Source: Lateolabrax maculatus
Taxonomy: Eukaryota > Chordata > Actinopteri > Acropomatiformes > Lateolabracidae
Length of the DNA stretch: 64,000 nt
Assembly: GCA_031216445.1 (NCBI GenBank)
Contig: CM062213.1
Location: forward strand, 6,602,501-6,666,500
Direction: 5' to 3'
The notes below the pieces were generated by a model that was not told the origin of the DNA, ran no database searches, and was given only the letters and a program-made list of their open reading frames with translations. Below, piece by piece: positions 1 to 11,101 of the stretch. How positions within the stretch are numbered: position 1 is the first letter of the stretch; each line of letters starts with the position of its first letter. Both the position numbers and the translations under genes were made by a program.

Positions 1-130
1 CCCTGCCCTTCTCTTGATAATGATGTATGCAACACACCACCCACACACAGAACAGATCAATACATAATTACACTGACAATTAGTGTCATTAGAGCGGTGC
101 TAGAGATGGGGATTTGTTGAGCTAAACACT

Positions 131-134
<4 letters not shown>

Positions 135-199
<65 letters not shown>

Positions 200-200
200 A
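135..200 (+). repeat. (GA)n microsatellite
   Basis: Nearly pure AG repeat with two small interruptions. Confidence 0.95.
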
Positions 201-332
201 AGGTCAGAAAAAAGAGAGAATTAAGCAGCTCACACACAGTCTGCATGGGGTCTTTTCCAAAAGGTTTTCTATTGTCCTTTAATAATAGGATGAGAGCGAC
301 ACTTGAGCACAGAGTGGGTGTGACATTGTTCA

Positions 333-334
<2 letters not shown>

Positions 335-371
<37 letters not shown>
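335..371 (+). repeat. (CA)n microsatellite
   Basis: Uninterrupted CA run after cacaaa. Confidence 0.95.
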
Positions 372-372
<1 letters not shown>

Positions 373-2304
373 ACTGTGATGCATTTAAAAGTCTTGTACA
401 CAAATGAGCAAATTCCTCATTTGAAATCAAATCATCAAATATTAACCGAAACATGACCCATTACTACCAATAACGTTTAAGACAACCCGCCCAATCAGTG
501 TATCCTAGCTCAACTCATTTAGACTGTCAATTAACTCTGCTCATCAACCCTGGCTCAATTAATCAGGTCTAATTACTTAAACGCATTTGCCGGCACATCC
601 TTTTAGATTAGGTCCGCAGAAATAGGACTGCGTTTTACAAAGACCACAAGTGAGTTATGTTCATTAGATGATATTCATAATGATGGATTTAATAAGGTTA
701 GGAGCTGGCCAATTCCACTTTGTCTTTTCTGTAACAACGTAATGAAAATCTGCTCAGTTTACTAAATGTGGGCTCGTGACATGCAGAATATCTGTTGGAA
801 CAGCAGAGAGAAAACCTGATACTGCATTATCATTTTTGTCTAACAATCTAACTAAATACATATTATAGGTTTAAAGAACTCTAACAGCGAATACTGGATC
901 TTAGAAATAAAGAGAACTCATTGTGTGCAGTATAATATTCTCAGATACCGTATGTTCTTATCAGCCATAAGCAACAGGATTAGTTTGAACATTTGCATCA
1001 GCTATACTGCTGTAAAAAGTCCTCGGGGTGAAGCTCGCCACAGGACGTTACTAACTCTGATAACCATGCTCCTCTCAGCAGCTACTCAGACTAGACCAAA
1101 CACGCACAACCTAAAGCATTATCTGTTTGCTTAGAATAAACCTAACTAAATGGTTTAGTATGCGCAGCAACAGTCCTCATGCTTGACAAAAGTAAACAAC
1201 ACCAACTATGAAATAAATCTCAAAACTAAATCTATAGAGAACCTATTAAAGAAACGTAATAACTACAAATTAAAACATATTCCAAGGAAAAACACATCAC
1301 AGCTCCACCCACACTGCCTCACAAGTGATGTCTTGTGAACGCAGGGCAGAAATACCACAGCAATGAGCAATATCACTGTCAAGCTACCAAACATCAAAAT
1401 GACTGATTGCTTCAATATCGATTTCAGGTTTAGCATCAAATCTCACCTCTGACACTGATGGTGATGCGACAGCTGGCCTACGCAGCATCAAAAAATGAAT
1501 ACTTTGAAGACTGACTCTTTTTTGCTATGATTGATCTCTGATTGATTGATGAATTGGCTTGTGACAGAGTTCAAAACCTCGCCATCCATCTGTTGATCGA
1601 AAGAAAGCAGCCTGACATTTTGAAAAGCCTTTTGGGTCAGATATGAGGCTCGTGTAGAGACGAGTACCAATGGTGCTTCCAATGAAGGGAAAAGGAATGT
1701 CCAAACCAGTTAAAGTATTTCACTTCTTTGCATGCAATGATTTTAGGTCGTAAGGCAATATTTTTATTTGATTAGTTAAAGTAAGCGTATATACAATTAG
1801 TATGGCCACCAATATTATGATTAACAGCTTCATATTCCCTTAATAGGTGATGCTGATCAATTATAAAGTGTCTTGATCCGCCCCAAAACCAACATTGTAG
1901 ATGAACACACTAAACAACAGTCCTCGGTAGAGATGTCCTGTGATAAATAGATGCATGGAAAGCTTTTAAAAAATTTAAAACCCTCCCTGGTGTTAAATGC
2001 CGTGACTTTTCCATGACTTTCTAATACAAAATAAGTGCATTCTAATAACCTAAAAGGTTACTGCTGGCCAGTTTAATGTGTTGCGTGCTGTGGAGAAAAA
2101 CAGCTGGAAATCACCATTTAACGTGATGAATTCAGTGAGTAAGAAAATATATTCGGCAAAGTGACCCCTGAGCAAAGATATTCCCTAACTTTCTCCAGCT
2201 GGAGCACACCTCTTTAAATTTAGTGATATTTCATAAACACACGCACAACAAAGTTTTGTTATGTTCTGTTGTGTGAGTCTTCGTTATTATAGCTCCTATT
2301 CCTA

Positions 2305-2337
2305 GACACACACACACACAACACACACACACACACA
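2305..2337 (+). repeat. (CA)n microsatellite, one interruption
   Basis: AC repeat broken by one AA step. Confidence 0.9.
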
Positions 2338-3101
2338 GTTGACATGACAGAGAGGCGAGCTGCTGAAGAGGACAGCGTGGTGGCCAGGTGACGGACACGA
2401 TATTATTTGTGCAGCAGCCAGCGTTCAATCACCCTCTCCTCGCCTCCCCTCTATCTCTCTCCACTCTTTCTGTCATCCGCCCTTTTCTCCCGCTGTTCTT
2501 GGCAGTGGCGGTGAAAAGATTTCTGGGGCTATCACTCTTCCTCTCGCCCTCCTCTCCTCTCCGTCGGTGAATCACTGCCTCTCCTTCCAGCACACCCTAG
2601 CTGTAAAAGGCTTGCTCCTCTATCCTCGTTCTCTCTGCCCCTCCCTACGTGCAATTTTCTCTTACTCTGTTTATTCCTCTCTCGTCAAAATCGCCACTCT
2701 CGTGTTGTCCCCGTCTTGCTTAGGAGGGTTATGTGTAGGCTGGCAACTCTCACTTTTTATCTACATTGATTGGAATCGGACTACTTTCGTCACAAAAAGA
2801 GAAAAACACATTCAAAAATGTTTTTCCATTTGAGTCAAATCAAAAATTTAACTATCATCACTTAAAACATATAAACATTGATGTCACAAGACAGCTGTGA
2901 CTTCGGCACATCAAACTCCTCATGATGGATATTGTTGCACATTTTTTAATGGCGCTTACAGTAAAATAACATATCTGCATTCTTCATCTAGTCTGTGGTT
3001 TGCTGTTTTGGTTTCCTGTTTTTCAAAATGCTTCCTCAGTTAGTGTTCATATGCATGCCAACAATACAGTAATTTCCACAGACCGGTGCAGACAGGTTAT
3101 T

Positions 3102-3124
3102 AAAAAAAAAAAAAAAAAAAAAAA
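3102..3124 (+). repeat. A23 homopolymer
   Basis: 23 consecutive A; no retroposon body recognised to its left. Confidence 0.9.
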
Positions 3125-3778
3125 GGCAACGTACAAAATCTAGGCTTAATTGTTTGTAAATAGCAATGTGTCAGTGCTAAAGATCAGGTATGAGAACCTT
3201 GCAAATTTGCATGCATTCTGGACAAAGTCAAAAACACAGCTGCTCTTCCTCATTTTTGTGCTTTCTTTCTCAATCCCTTTCCTTTCTCTTGAAGCCCCTT
3301 CCTTGGCTCGCTCTGTTTTTTTCACACTCACTCTGTATCTTTCATCTCCTCAACATCCTTCAAATTCCCTTACTCACTCCTGTACGTTGCTTTGGCGTCT
3401 ACCTCTTCCCCTCTCTGCGACTCCCTCATGTTCTCTCATCTTTTACGCCCGCCCACCTCCTGCACCTCTTTCTTTCTCTCTTGTCCTTCTCTCTGGTTCT
3501 GACTGCCTCTTGTCCCCCCCCCCCTCCCTACACTCTCTTTATCTCACCTGTTTTTTCAATTCATCGCCATCTCAAGCTTTCCCAACTTAGTCTCTCTCTT
3601 TCTCTCAGGAAATGGTTTGTATTGATCCACTCTCAAACCAGGGAGAAGGTCAGGGGTTCACTAATAAAGCTCAGGGACAAAACAGAGACACACAAACAAA
3701 CACTTGGGCGCACACACACAGCAGACAAATATAGCCAGGTAACAGGGCCGATAAGATGAATGGTGTGTGTATGTGTGT

Positions 3779-4052
3779 GTACAACTACCTTTGTGAGAAC
3801 CAGAGTTTTAGACCATGGGAGTGAGGACATTTTTGGAAAGTGAGGACATTTTGGCCAGTCCTCACTTTCTGAGACACCTTCAATGGGCTGTTTGAGGGTT
3901 CAGACTTGGTTTTTAGGTTCAGGTTAGAATTAAGTTTAGGTTAAGGTCAGGGTAAGGGTTGGGGTCAGGCGTTTAGTTTTGATGGTTTAAGTTAGGGTAA
4001 GGGGCTAGGGAATGCATTATGTCAATGAATGTCCTCACAAGTATAGCTGTAC
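3779..4052. mobile_element. MITE-like dispersed teleost repeat with terminal inverted repeats
   Basis: The left end GTACAACTACCTTTGTGAG (3779-3797) matches the reverse complement of the right end (4034-4052, GTACAGCTATACTTGTGAG) at 15 of 19 positions. Inside, 3836-3847 and 3858-3869 form a perfect 12-bp hairpin around GTGAGGAC/GTCCTCAC, and a third GTGAGGAC copy is at 3821-3828. The middle has GGTTAGG-like degenerate repeats. I recognise the 'gtcctcacaag(t)atag' sequence as a repeat common in fish genomes, usually next to TG repeats, as here (both flanks). It has no coding capacity, so it is non-autonomous. Confidence 0.7.
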
Positions 4053-4058
4053 AAAAAT

Positions 4059-4084
4059 GTGTGTGTGTGTGTGTGTGTGTGTGT
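4059..4084 (+). repeat. (TG)n microsatellite next to MITE-like repeat
   Basis: Pure GT run beginning a few bases after the right inverted repeat at 4052; a short TG run also precedes the left one. Confidence 0.9.
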
Positions 4085-4483
4085 GGACACAACACGCACA
4101 TAACAAAGCTGCTTCTAATATGTCCAAACATTTGTGTTTACAGAGAAACAGCCACCATCTCACTGTGCCCATAAACATATCATCCTAATGATGGCCAGAG
4201 GATAGAAATTATGACCCAGCACTAATATGAACTCCACACAGGGAGCTGACAGAGCACCCGGCCATCCATCATGGCTGTGTGGCTAACAGCTGTCCAAGCC
4301 CCCCAACCCCACCCCACCCCCCCAACCCCTGCCTTGACCTCTCGGCTGCTCTGTGGCAGGGTCAACCTACACGCATTCACCCACCAGCCCCACATCACAC
4401 AGCCTTTCCCACACTGCTCAGTCACATGCAGTTGAGGTAGGCTGGAGTGGCTGGGAAAATCTGGGTGGGGTTCAGTGCCAAAC

Positions 4484-4570
4484 ACCAGTAGCTTAAATGA
4501 TAGAGAGCTGTGGAGTAGGAGATTGGCAGTTTATATACCTGGATCAGCTGGAGAAATGGGGAGAGGAAAA
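4484..4570 (+). mobile_element. Degenerate tRNA-derived SINE head
   Basis: TAGCTTAAATGATAGAG (4489-4505) resembles a pol III A box and GGCAGTTTATATACC (4525-4539) a decayed B box, about 40 nt apart as in class I tRNAs. It is followed by a CTGGAGAAATGGGGAGAGG-type body seen in fish SINEs. Too mutated to be a working tRNA. Confidence 0.45.
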
Positions 4571-5057
4571 TTACTCCCAGCTAGGTGTGTAAGTTTGTCC
4601 TTCACTTATATTCAAACTAATGCAAACACATGTCGACAGTGGAAGACTAGCTGGCTTAGACTTAGCTGGATCGTGGAGAATGTTTTCTTCTCATCTAACA
4701 ATAACCAAAATCTATTTAACTATGTACACTTATTAGTAGTATATCTAATGTGATAATTAACCTACTCCCTGATTTGTTTCAGATTCTGATTGATGGAGGC
4801 AACTGAAAACGGAAATATTATGTAAAGGAGTTATGCATATGTCAGAATATGTATATTTTATTTTAGCCATCAATATTGTAAATCCAGGCTCGTTATTAAT
4901 GTGTATTAAAAGATGCATGTTTATATCGCACGTTCTTGTGTTATATCAGTTCTGCTGTCTGATTCGGCCTTGTCTGTGTATCTCTGTGCTAGTTATGTAT
5001 AGTTATGTTGCACAGCACCAGCTCTCACACTGAAAAATTATATCAGGCATTCACCTG

Positions 5058-5245
5058 AGGTCAGATTTGAGGTCCTTCAGATCACTGACTGAGGTTAAGG
5101 TCAGTGGTGGGCAGCTGACATTAGGTCAGTGCTTAGGGGCAACGCGGCAGGCGTCATTAACCTGAGGCTGACCCCTCCAGCCCGGCTGCTGTCATGGGGT
5201 CAGCCAATCAGCTTATCACTGAGGCTATTACGTCATCATTGATGA
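5058..5245. promoter_or_regulatory. Cluster of nuclear-receptor half-sites plus CRE (candidate enhancer)
   Basis: AGGTCA at 5058, 5098 and 5123, TGACCC at 5169 (minus GGGTCA), GGGTCA at 5197, CCAATCA near 5204 and TTACGTCA at 5228-5235 followed by TCATTGATGAC. Five half-sites in 145 bp is well above chance expectation (each 6-mer about once per 2 kb counting both strands). Function is inference. Confidence 0.35.
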
Positions 5246-6796
5246 CAGTTTTTTGAGAAGACGTTTGAGTGGTAATAAATTATGAGTGAATTCAACCCTT
5301 GTCAAAATACCAGTAACCATGGTAACATGTTTGACTGGCAGAATGGGATGTTGGGAACACAATGAAGCGTCTGAGTGGAGAGCTTGGAAACTGACAACAG
5401 CACTTCTGTGTCATAGCTGGAAATGCACAGGTGCAAATACTAAAATGAATACCAGCTGCATTGCATTTAGGTGTCCTAGTTGTAAGGCCTTGATATTGTG
5501 CATGCAGGCTCAGTATGACTTGAGACACAAAAATGGAAGCTATCTTAAGGTTATTGGTCACATCTGTGCTTTTCCTGCAACAACAAGTAAAAAAGTCTAC
5601 AGGCTGCACTGGTAAGGGCGTGCTTGGCGAAATGGAAACCAGTTCATCTAGTTTGGAGTCTTATCAAAAGCCAACACAGTGCAGGGAGGTTTATTCTCCT
5701 TTGAGGTTGCATGGTTCATTTATTGAGAGGTATCATGACAGCAATGATTTTCTCCCCTGGCTAAATGCTGATGAGGTAAGCAGCATATCAGCACTACCTG
5801 GCATGTGCACTTGCACATACAGTATTTGACTCGCAAGCACATTTGAGTTACTGGATGATGGTTGCACTGCACCGCATAAAAGCCAGAGTCAAATTCTTTG
5901 CTGTACTAACCTGCGATTTTCTACCACAGCACTCTGCACCAAAAACTCCTGCTGCACCAGTGCAAAGGTCTAATTGAAATAAATGAGATAGCCTGCTTTT
6001 TTGCCTCAGAGCTATTGTCAGGGTGATGGGCTCTAAGAAAGAAAAGCACAAAAAAAGAATGAAGACAACCACTGAACAGGAAAGAGACTACATCTACAGA
6101 AGGTGGCAAAAGAGGGGAAGAACGGGAGACGAAAGAGGGCTTGGCTGGGTCATTCACATCACTTACACTACCACACAAAATACACCTGTGCACTCAAGCT
6201 AATGAAGATCTACACGGAGAAAGAGTAGTGTTCTCACCAAGAATCCCGGTCCATTAAATGCAACACAGGGCAAATGGTTTGTGTGTGTGTATATGCAATG
6301 AAGACACCTGCTGGTAAAAATGGTGTGCACTGACATTTAAAGAAAAAGCTTTAGAACTGGGCTTTTAATTAAGCTATTTTAAGAGAAAGAAAGATGGAAG
6401 GGATGGGTGGGTGAATTTAAAGAGCAAACAGGATGTAAGATGAGGTCGCTGAGACAGGTGGTCAGCTAAGAGCGAGGCACACTAAACACTAATAGATGGA
6501 ACAAAGATTTAAGAGGATTCAGGCAGATGCAGCCTGAAGAGAGTGGGTAAGCAAAGGAGGGGGATGAGGAGAGAAGGTCAGAGAAAATAAAAGGATGTGA
6601 GCAGGTATGTTCACTATAGAGATGTCGTTTTTGTGTAGTATCTTAAAGTCTCCAGTGTGAGTGCATGTATGTGTGTCTGTGTGAGTGGTTAGTCTGTAAC
6701 ACATGCAGGGTCATGCACTGTGGATCAGTTAGTAAAAACCAAGTCTGGCTCATGCTATTCCCCAGGATCTCACACTGCAGTGCACCAAACCATATG

Positions 6797-6798
<2 letters not shown>

Positions 6799-6854
<56 letters not shown>
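6799..6854 (+). repeat. (TG)n microsatellite ending in GCGCGC
   Basis: About 26 GT units followed by gcgcgca, a Z-DNA-prone composition. Confidence 0.95.
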
Positions 6855-6855
<1 letters not shown>

Positions 6856-7462
6856 CATGCAAGTGCTACTCCTGAGTGACATTTCACAAATTCAGGGGAC
6901 TGGGCTAATGATGTCTCCTGTCTGACTAACGCAAAGCACCAGGAGGTTGTGGGGAGACAGAAAATGGAGGGGGAAAAAGTGAATTAGAAGACTACAGGAG
7001 AAGGGGAGCTTTCCCGCTTTGTATTGTTAATCACTGCAGGTCTGTAGCAGTGGTCCTTGTGAATGAATGTAGCATGGGCGGGCCACTATTCAATTAGCAG
7101 GTGCACAGAAAATGGGTAGAGTGGAGAAATACGAGTAGCGGAGGGTTTCAGCCAGACAAACTCACGTCAAGACTAGTCTTTAATATCTGACTGACTACTG
7201 TATGTGTGTATACCATGTCTGCTTCTGTAATGTTTTCGAGAAAAGCCTGCATTCAAGAGAGCAGTGCACGTTTGCCAAAAGCAATGGTGTCATACTTCCC
7301 CATTAGACTGACAGACTTCCTAAAGGGCCAACTAAGGCTAACGTAGTCTGCATCAATGTCAACAGCATCAAAACATAATGTGTGCCATGACTGATACTTA
7401 AATGGATTCATTCTAAGCAAAAAGGCTGTAAAGAATGTAAGAAGAACAAATAATAGATTTGA

Positions 7463-7469
7463 GCTTACC
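7463..7469 (-). promoter_or_regulatory. Splice donor of plxna1 first coding exon
   Basis: Minus strand reads AACTCG|GTAAGC: the exon ends after the Ser codon at 7469 and the intron starts with GT at 7468-7467. Plexin homology stops exactly here; what follows (Ser-Asn-Leu-Leu-Phe...) does not resemble plexins. Confidence 0.9.
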
Positions 7470-8650
7470 GAGTTAATGCAGGCGAGCTCCTTGTTGAGCA
7501 GCCAGGGTAATGAGAGTTTCCCATCTCCCTTGTAGCAGGACTGAATTCTTTCTTTGATCTTCTCTTTTATCCTCCTCAGGGTGAACAGGCACAATGCTGA
7601 CTCTTTGGGTGGTTTGGCCCGATTCTTCTGACCCTGAGAGAAGACCGTGAAGAGGATGTCTTCATTCTCAGAGATCCCCAGAGAGTTGGCCAGCTGCCGG
7701 CCTGGCCGAGCCAAAAACGCATCCTGCACAAGGCGGTACTCTACCCCATCCTTAGTGCAGCCGATGGGGAACTCAACGTAGGAGTAAAACTTGGGGTCGT
7801 CCACGCAGAGGCGGACAATTTTGGAGGTGAAGAACTGCTCCCCACTGGCATCAGGTGATGTCAGTTGGGTGTCCAGCTGCATTGTTAGATAATAGACAAA
7901 CTGCTCACTGCTGAAGCTGTAAACATAATAGATGTCGAAAGCAGGGAACTTGGACAAAGTGTCCGAGGGGATCTTCAGCTGAGAGGAGACAAACTCGTCC
8001 TGATAGACAAAGCTGAACATGTCGGCGTTTTCTTCATTCTCCATCAGCTTGCGGCTGGACAGCGTTGGGAAGTACTCAGACTTGCCATCGATGGGCGTTC
8101 CGATGAATAGCTTGCTGGTCGGATTGTGAGGGGAGCTTATGATGACCCCGGACATGGTACCCGACTCTGCCACGCTGGAGAGGTAGTGCTCCTTGCGGTG
8201 GTGGGGCTCGCCAAGCTTAAAGAGGTCATCCAGACGCAGGAACTGGCAGATCCCCTGTGAAGTGCTGCCACAGGCAATGAGGCGGTTCTGTGCATAGTCT
8301 ATGAGAAGAAGCTTGTTCACATTGGGGGTCTGGGCCAGGTCATGAGGGCATGACTGGACACTTGGCGGTGGGTAGCACTTCTCATTGTCCACCACTGGGC
8401 CAGTCATGTGGTTTCGCAGTTTGGTCAGGTTGCTCGAGAGCTTGAAAATCCAGTTGACAGCTCCCACATAGACTTCTCCAGTTTTGTTGTGGATGGCCAG
8501 ATGTGTGAGCCCCCACTCATCAGGGGCGAATCGTTTGAATGGCGGGGGTTGGCCTCCAGAGAGGGATGAGCTCATGATAAGCAAAAACCCCAAGAGGAGA
8601 AAAAAGTTCCCCTGGCCAGGGGAAGCCGCTGACCGAGCTAGGGGACACAT
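7469..8650 (-). CDS. plxna1: Plexin-A1-like first coding exon (signal peptide + most of Sema domain), partial gene
   Basis: Class A plexins are single-pass receptors for semaphorins (with neuropilins) that guide axons and vessels; the Sema beta-propeller is the extracellular ligand-binding end. Seen: 394 codons. Residues 16-26 are a hydrophobic signal-peptide core, and Sema starts near residue 45. Family motifs in order include GEVYVGAVN, KCYPPPSVQSC, ICQFLRLDDLFKLGEPHH, GKSEYFPTLSSRKL, DEFVSSQLKIPSDTLSKFPA, RIQSCYKG and LPWLLNKELACINS. N-glycosylation sequons are N55-K-T and N74-L-T. The last stretch resembles plexin-A1 more than A2, A3 or A4 as I remember those families; which teleost duplicate (a or b) cannot be told. 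Start choice: a longer frame can be read back to a TTG at 8671, but an in-frame TAA sits two codons before it, so the first ATG is at 8650. The exon ends TCG|GTAAGC in phase 0. The rest of Sema, PSI/IPT, membrane and GAP parts lie beyond the left edge of the window. Confidence 0.95.
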
Positions 8651-8914
8651 ATCTGGGCAGTCTACAGGCAAGGCTTAGGGGGATGGGGAAGGAAAAAATA
8701 GAGGAGAAGGACAAGGAGTACTTCTCTGGTACCCAAATCAGGATTTTCTTTAGTTTCTGCTCTTCTGTTAAGGAGTATGGGAGGACAGTTTGAGGGAGAG
8801 AGAGATAGAAGGATGAAGGGAGGGGGAACAAAACTCCTATTGATCCGCTGTCCTGTTGTCAGCGTTGCAAGCCGTCATCAGGAACATCATCTGCAGAGGC
8901 ACGAGGTGGGAGCC
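8651..8914 (-). other. plxna1: 5' UTR part of the plxna1 coding exon
   Basis: Inferred from splice signals. On the minus strand a long pyrimidine run ending TTTCTTTCTGCCTTCCAG places an acceptor AG at 8916-8915, so the exon would start at 8914. Two weaker AGs (8892-8891 after CCTCTGC, and 8663-8662 after CTTGCCTGT) could be used instead and would shorten the UTR. The stretch has stops in the coding frame just before the ATG, so it is untranslated in the main frame. Confidence 0.6.
8837..8890 (-). other. Short upstream ORF in plxna1 5' UTR (17 codons)
   Basis: Begins with two consecutive ATG codons immediately after a CTGCAG and ends at TAG, 186 nt before the plexin ATG. It does not overlap the main start. 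It is present in the mRNA only if the 8914 exon boundary is right. Short uORFs often lower translation of the main ORF; there is no evidence beyond position here. Confidence 0.35.
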
Positions 8915-11077
8915 CTGGAAGGCAGAAAGAAAAAACACGGTGAGTGTCCAAGAAACATTTCCTATTGATTATGCATCAAGCAGGCAGAGAGGCATAAAAG
9001 GCTCACACATTGCACGGCCAAAATTAGAAAAAAAGTCAAGCTGACATTTGCCCCAGTGATAAATAAATGATATCAAATCAAGTCTGGAAGGCAAATGTGT
9101 GTCTGCATTTAATTATGAGTGAAGATAGCAGAGGAGGCACGGGTCGATTATTAAAGGCTGTGTACACATAATGCAAGTGTTGCTGGAATGAGTTATAGAC
9201 TCACAACATTGAACTCTTTAATATTTCATAACTTTCAGATTCACCATGGTGGCTTTGGAGGTACAGTGGGAACTGTTACATTAACAGCAACTAATTTATA
9301 GCCAAGTCTGCTTGAAGGCTTTCCTGTCATGTTTTCAACAGTATCAACACACTACTCAGTAACCTCTTAATGTAATTACGCCTGCAGATGTATCCAGACA
9401 TCAGCCTCTCCTGGCAGCACAGCAGGTCGCCCAACACACACTGCCTTTCCTCAGGGAGCTACGATCGCAATATATACTGTTTATATCAGGACAAATATAA
9501 CTCAAGTAGGGAGAAATCTAAAAACCCTTGACTGAGATGTATGCTGCATATACAGCATGATTCTTAACCAATAATCCTGCCACCTTCCCCTTAGACAGCA
9601 ATCACAGTCCACACACTCAAAACCTGCCCGTATGTGATTAAAGCCATGTTCAGATAATTGCACTGAATAAAAAAAGGCGACTTCGACTTAAAGACCACTG
9701 GCCTAGGTCCCGGTGTAGGCTCGGACAAAAAAGATGAACTTGGCTGGACCTTGTTGAACAATACAACATCATCCAGCAATGTATTGCATTGGCACATTAA
9801 ATACATTCAAGCAAAAATACCAGATAAAATACCAATGACAACTTTATGTAGTTATTAATTGCTTCCTCATAGTGTTATAAACCACTGTACAGTGTTTTGG
9901 TATTTTATGAGCATTCAAACCTATGGATGCATTTCTCAAAATGGACTTCCTGGATTTGTTCATCGTCATCGGTACCTGTGGCAACATGCCTACACCAATG
10001 TAGCCACTGTTTTCAGTCTGAACATAGCCTAACGCTGCCCCCATTTCAGTGCGTATGTCCACTTCCTTCCTCCCTGCCGTCATTGTCCTCTCATAACAGC
10101 TAATTCTGGGAAATAAAGAGCGGGAGCTTGGCAAAAACACATTTACTTAGGTCTGCTTTCATTTATGAGCTTTTCACAAATTCACAAATACATTTCACAA
10201 AGCACACACTATACCCAATTGCTGGTATCCCTTGACAACCGGGGATGCAGACAACAGAGGCAGTATATTAAAGGGCAGGAGTGAGATAATTTATAGGATG
10301 GAGGTTTTACAGGTAACAGGAAGGAGAGGAGGAGGCGAAAAGGGGAAGTGAAAAGGGAGAGTATTTGCTACTTTGGGCATCCTCCAACGACAATACAATG
10401 ATGATGAGGAGCAGGGTTTGCCGAGCGCCTGCTGCTACTTGACAGGCCAATCATGTTTCTTCAATACTGGGACATTAGTTCTCCTGTAAATGCTGATTAT
10501 GCAAAACAGGACGCAACTCTCCCAGGGACCCCACGCTTCAATTTCACCTTGACTATCAAAGTGTCTGCGCGAAGGGTGTTTTATGACCACACCGAATCGG
10601 AAAAGATGAGAGACACTACAGAGAGATGAGGAGGGAAGGAGGCTGGCGGGGATATGAGGAAGGCAAAAACATGAAATAGACGAAAATAAAAAGAAGGACG
10701 GAGAGTGCAGAGGCGAAGAGGAATGGGGGTTTTTCCTTTCTTTTTCTCCTTCTTCTGCTCCCCATTTGGTCAGCCATTCAGGAGCAAGGTTATCTGTCTA
10801 TCAATCACCAAGCATACAGGTCAGGGAGTGTGGTCAGTTTACCAATCTCAGAGGGATGAACGTGCAATGAGCGTGGGGGTCAAAACCCTGTTTCTTTTTC
10901 GTTTTAAACCGATATTACTGAGAAAGGCAGGTATGTGTGAGAAAGTGTGTGGGTGAAAACTGAGGGATATAAATGCACTTTTGCAAGTACTGAAAGAATT
11001 AAACACCTCAGTAAGAGGAGTCATTGAATTGCACATCAATTTTAGTCACAGCTGCTGCAGAGTGTGTGAGAAAGAAA

Positions 11078-11101
11078 AGAGAGAGAGAGAGAGAGAGAGA
11101 A
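11078..11101 (+). repeat. (GA)n microsatellite within a purine-rich tract
   Basis: GA run opening the purine-rich stretch that continues to about 11400. Confidence 0.9.

Larger units (their letters stand above)
1..7468 (-). other. Intron after plxna1 first coding exon (5' part), no exon seen
   Basis: Transcribed with plxna1 on the minus strand. No frame here resembles the next plexin exon (end of Sema, PSI). It contains a GA tract at 135-200, CA/TG microsatellites (335-371, 2305-2337, 4059-4084, 6799-6854), two pyrimidine-rich stretches (2430-2730, 3240-3610), an A23 run (3102-3124), a MITE-like repeat (3779-4052), a degenerate SINE (about 4484-4570) and two candidate regulatory clusters (525-710, 5058-5245). 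The rest (e.g. 900-2300, 5300-6700) shows nothing I can name. Confidence 0.8.

Noticed and set aside
3150..3759. 146- and 189-codon Ser/Leu/Pro-rich frames
   Set aside because: Overlapping frames through a CT-rich tract; no stable codon pattern.
3890..3990. GGTTAGG-like interstitial telomere repeat
   Set aside because: Only degenerate units, inside a dispersed repeat with its own ends; not a (TTAGGG)n array.
8651..8671. N-terminal extension of the plexin frame (seven codons from TTG)
   Set aside because: No ATG, and an in-frame TAA lies just upstream; treated as 5' UTR.
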